Part shown: positions 60,671 to 64,000 of the stretch, one piece after another | How positions within the stretch are numbered: position 1 is the stretch's first letter | How the letters are laid out: each line of letters starts with the position of its first letter | DNA from: Cornus controversa | Taxonomy: Eukaryota; Streptophyta; Magnoliopsida; Cornales; Cornaceae | DNA length: 64,000 bases | Reading direction: 5' to 3' | Assembly: GCA_026545225.1 (NCBI GenBank) | Contig: CM048851.1 | Coordinates: forward strand, 29,635,956-29,699,955 | Notes under the pieces: model-generated | What the model was told of the DNA's origin: nothing | Database searches by the model: none | What the model saw: the letters and a program-made list of their open reading frames with translations, nothing else | Translations under genes and position numbers: made by a program

Positions 60671-63440
60671 GGGAGATTTGGAGAAGTTTGTGCCTGTTGA
60701 TACTATGAAATTTATTCTTAATAGGTTTTTGGGTGCAAAACTCCATAATTCAGTCATTAGGACTTTTATGGTCAATGACTGAGCTTATGTTCATTATCAA
60801 TTTTTCATTGGACCATATCCTTTAGATTGTGTTAGGTTTTGTTTATTTTTATGATAATCATGTGAATACTGAAATCATATTTTTTTATGAAATAACGTGA
60901 ATTCTCTATATTTTTGTCTAAATTCACTTTGATTTGTGAATGCATGATTGAGACACTTAGTTTATCAATGGATGAAGTACTTGAGTTTATGATATAAGTA
61001 TTGATAACTAATGTACTATATTTATTTCTTTTTAGAGATGAATCTTTTGAGTCTATAAAATTTGTGTACTAGTCCAACTCTGAGAGAATTGATTGAAAAC
61101 TAATGTGAAGTTGACTAGAGTATATTGTATGAGTGGCATTGAAGGCTTAAACGATCAATGACAAAAATGAAAAGAAAAGATTTTTTTTCTAAAAATCGAA
61201 GATAAAAGGAAAAGGCTACCTTCAGGATGTGTTCGAAGCTACCATTACGACATAAATCTCTAATGGGGTATCTTTTAAATAAGTTAATTTGAGAAAATAA
61301 CTAGCTGCCTGTAAGCGTGAAAGTCACCGTCTTAGAAATAAAAAAAATAAAATTCAATGAAAAATATTTGATCATGTGTGATTTTATTTGCTTATCATCT
61401 AATGTGTTTTAGAAGATGAATCAAATGAATTTAATTAATTTTTGATGATTTTGGATCGCACACACACATTTGGATTTGTTAGATGAATTTCTAAATATTT
61501 ATAAATATTTGTGTATTACAAATTTTACGATGATCATGAAATTAAGTATGAATTTTGTTAGCAAATTTATGATTTTTAAAATTGTGCATTTGTGAATTTT
61601 CTTGATTTTTTTCAAAAATTTTAGAACTCATTATTATTTGATGTGAAAAATTTGTTTTAATGATTATATAATAATAATTATTTTTTCACATAAATAAAAA
61701 CTCAAAAAGATTTTTTTATTTTTTCAGATTTTTAGGCATTTTTTAAAAAATTGCAAAAAAGAATCAGGGAGTAACTTGATCAACAGACCAAATTAACCAC
61801 TTTTAACCGGTCCAAGGGACAAGCTAGACTGGTCCAGCAAGGCTCAACCAGGGCTATTTTAGATGTGCATTATATTCATATCACCCATTTACTTCATTGT
61901 GTGCACTTTTTCTCCTTTTTTCCCACATTTTGCCTAGACTCTTACATACTTTGTGCTACTTGATCTTTATCAAATTAATTGATATTTGTAGTTGATTTTG
62001 AGTTAAATTGGTGGAAGGGATTGAACTTTGGAGGATTTGTGTTGTTTTGAGGAGATTGAACTAACAAAGTTTCATTGAAACTTGTGTTTTCAAAGGTTGC
62101 ACTACAAGTATTTGATAGAGTTCTTTAATGGAGCTTGTGACCTTGTTTATGTTTTTATTCATTATAACTTTCATGATTAAGTCTAAAAGTGCTAAGGGAG
62201 TGTTTTTTAAAAGTGAAAAAAATATTGATTTGAAAGACCTTGGGTGGAAGTGCTTATGTGATTTAGATGACATATTTTTATTTGAATTTTTTTATCTTTT
62301 ACAACCAAAGTGTTTGACATTATCATTGAGGTGAATACAACTATTATGATTCAAGTAATTGGTATTCTTGATTTTAATAGGCGGTACTATGTTACAATAT
62401 TTGAGGATAAATCTTGATAGACCATCTATAGAGAATAATGATTCGAGTCTTATGAGAACCCATTATATCTTGTCTTCATTCCTTCTCCTACATAACTAAT
62501 AATAACTAGTTTTTAGGCTTTGATGTTTTGGTAATTCAGACTAGTTCATCTGTTTGTTAGGTTTATGACTTAGACTTATTTATTTTTGGATACTCATCGT
62601 GTTTTTGATTAGATTGTATGTTTATCTTATGGATACCATATTTATGTTTGATTCATACTTTTGTGAACTTTGATGCAAAGTTTAATAGATGGAGTTACAT
62701 GTCCAAGGACATTTTTGTGTTAGATGTTGATATCTAATTTCTGGAGCTCAAGGTGATGGTAAGGAGGATGAGGATTAGGCCTTGCTGGTTTAGACCTAGT
62801 TTATTCTTTGTTAGACTTTGAGTAGTAGGTTATGTTTAGTGCTCAGATATATTATGTCTAGTTCTTTGATGGTTGAACTTGTTATGCTATATATTTTTAT
62901 TTGCTTAGACATGCTATATTTTCTATGTTTTTTTTGCTATTCTTATGTGTAACACTCCATCATTTTGGGACATTTGTGATATATTTGATTGGAGGTTATA
63001 CTTTTATCTCACTTAATCATGTGTTGATTGGATTTCTCTTGTTCTCATTATTTTTACTTTGTCAATTTGTTCCAAAAATGGGAGACTTATATAGGTACTT
63101 TGACAAAGGGAGAGATATATGTTTTCTTTGAGACATATGGGGAGATAATATATTTAATTGGTTATATGATTAAGGGAGAGTTTGGAGATGATTTTATAAT
63201 ACTTGTTGTCATTATATTTTTCTTGATTAAGCTTTCACGGATAGTGTTGTTTGCATGATGTGCAGTTTTTACAGGTTTTTCGCAGACACTGCGTATGAAG
63301 TTTGGAAGCTTGCTCATATTGCTTTGTGTTCTTCAAGATATATTTCTTTGTAATTGGGGCATATTATAATCTGATTTTTTCAGTGGTTAGGTTATAATTG
63401 TCTAGGTTGATTTGTCACGAAATTGTCAAAAGGGGAGATA
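60671..63440 (+). other. Internal non-coding part of the LTR element
   Basis: 2.8 kb without recognisable integrase, RT or RNase H. AT-rich; contains an isolated pair TTAACCGGTCCAAG / AGACTGGTCCAGC (61796-61835) resembling the LTR palindromes, and ends in the polypurine tract before the 3' LTR. Confidence 0.6.
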
Positions 63441-64000
63441 TGATGTATATTTTTGTAATTGGCAATCTTTTGTGTCAAAATCAAACATGATCGAGTTATA
63501 ATATTTGCTTTATATTCTTTTCATTGATTATGTAATTGAAGTCTCAGAGTGAGCATGAAGTTCTACACCAACCATGCAAGGGCTCTTCAAATGACGAAGC
63601 TTGAATATTCGGAAGACGCCATCAATGGTTTGAACAAGGACTCGATCGATTGAAGTTTTGAGATGGTTTTGAGTGTATAAGGACATTGTTGATTACGTAT
63701 GAGATTCATGTAGTCCAAGTAAAGTGGTCAGAACACATATATTTCAAACTGGGAGGTTCTGACCTTGAATAGAGGGACTTTTGAGCAAAATGCTTAAATA
63801 TTCAAAGTTGGACCGGTCCAGCTCAAACCCTGGACCGATCTAAGGTGTCTTGAGATTCCATTTTTCTACAGCACAAGGCTGGATCGGTCCAAGGAATAAG
63901 CTGGACCGGTCCATGCTTCTCTTCTGGCAAAATTTGTTTTGCAAAATCCTGTTTTGACCCAAATTTGACCCTGAACTTTCCTAAAACATCAGGACTTGTT
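63441..64000 (+). repeat. 3' LTR (first 560 bp; continues past window)
   Basis: Starts TGATGTATATTTTTGTAATT right after the purine tract. Holds the best palindromes TTGGACCGGTCCA (63808-63820) and CTGGACCGGTCCA (63901-63913). Confidence 0.9.

Larger units (their letters stand above)
57289..64000 (+). mobile_element. LTR retrotransposon, gag-only Copia-type, 3' LTR cut by window edge
   Basis: 5' LTR 57289-58617, PBS at 58620, internal domain 58618-63440, purine tract AAAAGGGGAGAT (63429-63440), 3' LTR from 63441. The LTRs are collinear (TGAYGTATATTTTTGTAATT start; GCATGAAGTT/ACACCAA; GGTTTGAACAAGGA) but clearly diverged, so insertion is old. The internal part encodes a decayed gag and no integrase, RT or RNase H motif that I can find, so it is non-autonomous by structure (TR-GAG-like) or by deletion. 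Confidence 0.88.

Noticed and set aside
62901-63258. Hydrophobic frames near the 3' LTR as a possible envelope-like gene
   Set aside because: Short, T-rich, overlapping each other, and with no conserved feature; T-rich sequence gives Phe/Leu by chance.

Overview
The window is repeat-rich plant nuclear DNA, most likely from a woody eudicot. The evidence is AT-rich intergenic sequence, intact and decayed LTR retrotransposons, TRIM elements, LINE remnants and hAT-type MITEs, together with one clearly recognisable host gene. I see no bacterial operons, rRNA, tRNA or CRISPR.

The host gene is a class I KNOX homeobox gene, an orthologue of Arabidopsis KNAT1/BREVIPEDICELLUS. It is on the minus strand and spans 1109-11854 in five exons. 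The spliced product is 379 residues with KNOX1, KNOX2, GSE, ELK and TALE homeodomain regions in the usual order. All four introns have GT-AG borders and every exon junction keeps frame. Introns 1, 2 and 4 are 150-170 bp. Intron 3, between KNOX2 and the GSE/ELK region, is 9120 bp. It holds antisense LINE remnants, tandem duplications, a possible SINE and two (CT)n tracts around an AT palindrome.

From about 12.6 to 23 kb the region upstream of the KNOX promoter holds a GC-rich hAT-like MITE, an apparently young 571-bp TRIM (identical 249-bp LTRs, perfect 5-bp TSD), an older Cassandra-type TRIM with antisense 5S-like LTRs, two minus-strand LINE fragments, a decayed coiled-coil ORF and a perfect 102-bp tandem duplication.

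From 25 to 53 kb there are solo LTRs of one family (two with TSDs), gypsy gag debris, LTRs of a second family, three more TIR elements, two copies of a small MITE, and a nonsense-ridden piece of a GH10 xylanase gene cut by a third TRIM with about 124-bp LTRs. Much of the remainder (about 31-34, 34-36, 36.7-41 and 45.9-48 kb) is AT-rich with nothing I can assign.

From 53 to 57 kb there is a diverged compound repeat array full of CTCGAG-like and CACACCCACTC motifs. A further unit of it has been split by a 1096-bp non-autonomous hAT with a perfect 8-bp TSD. From 57289 to the window end lies an LTR retrotransposon: 1329-bp 5' LTR, tRNA-iMet PBS, decayed Copia-type gag with CCHC knuckle, no recognisable pol, polypurine tract, and a 3' LTR cut by the window edge. 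Its LTR family is the one that left the solo LTRs; all copies carry repeated GACCGGTC-like short palindromes.
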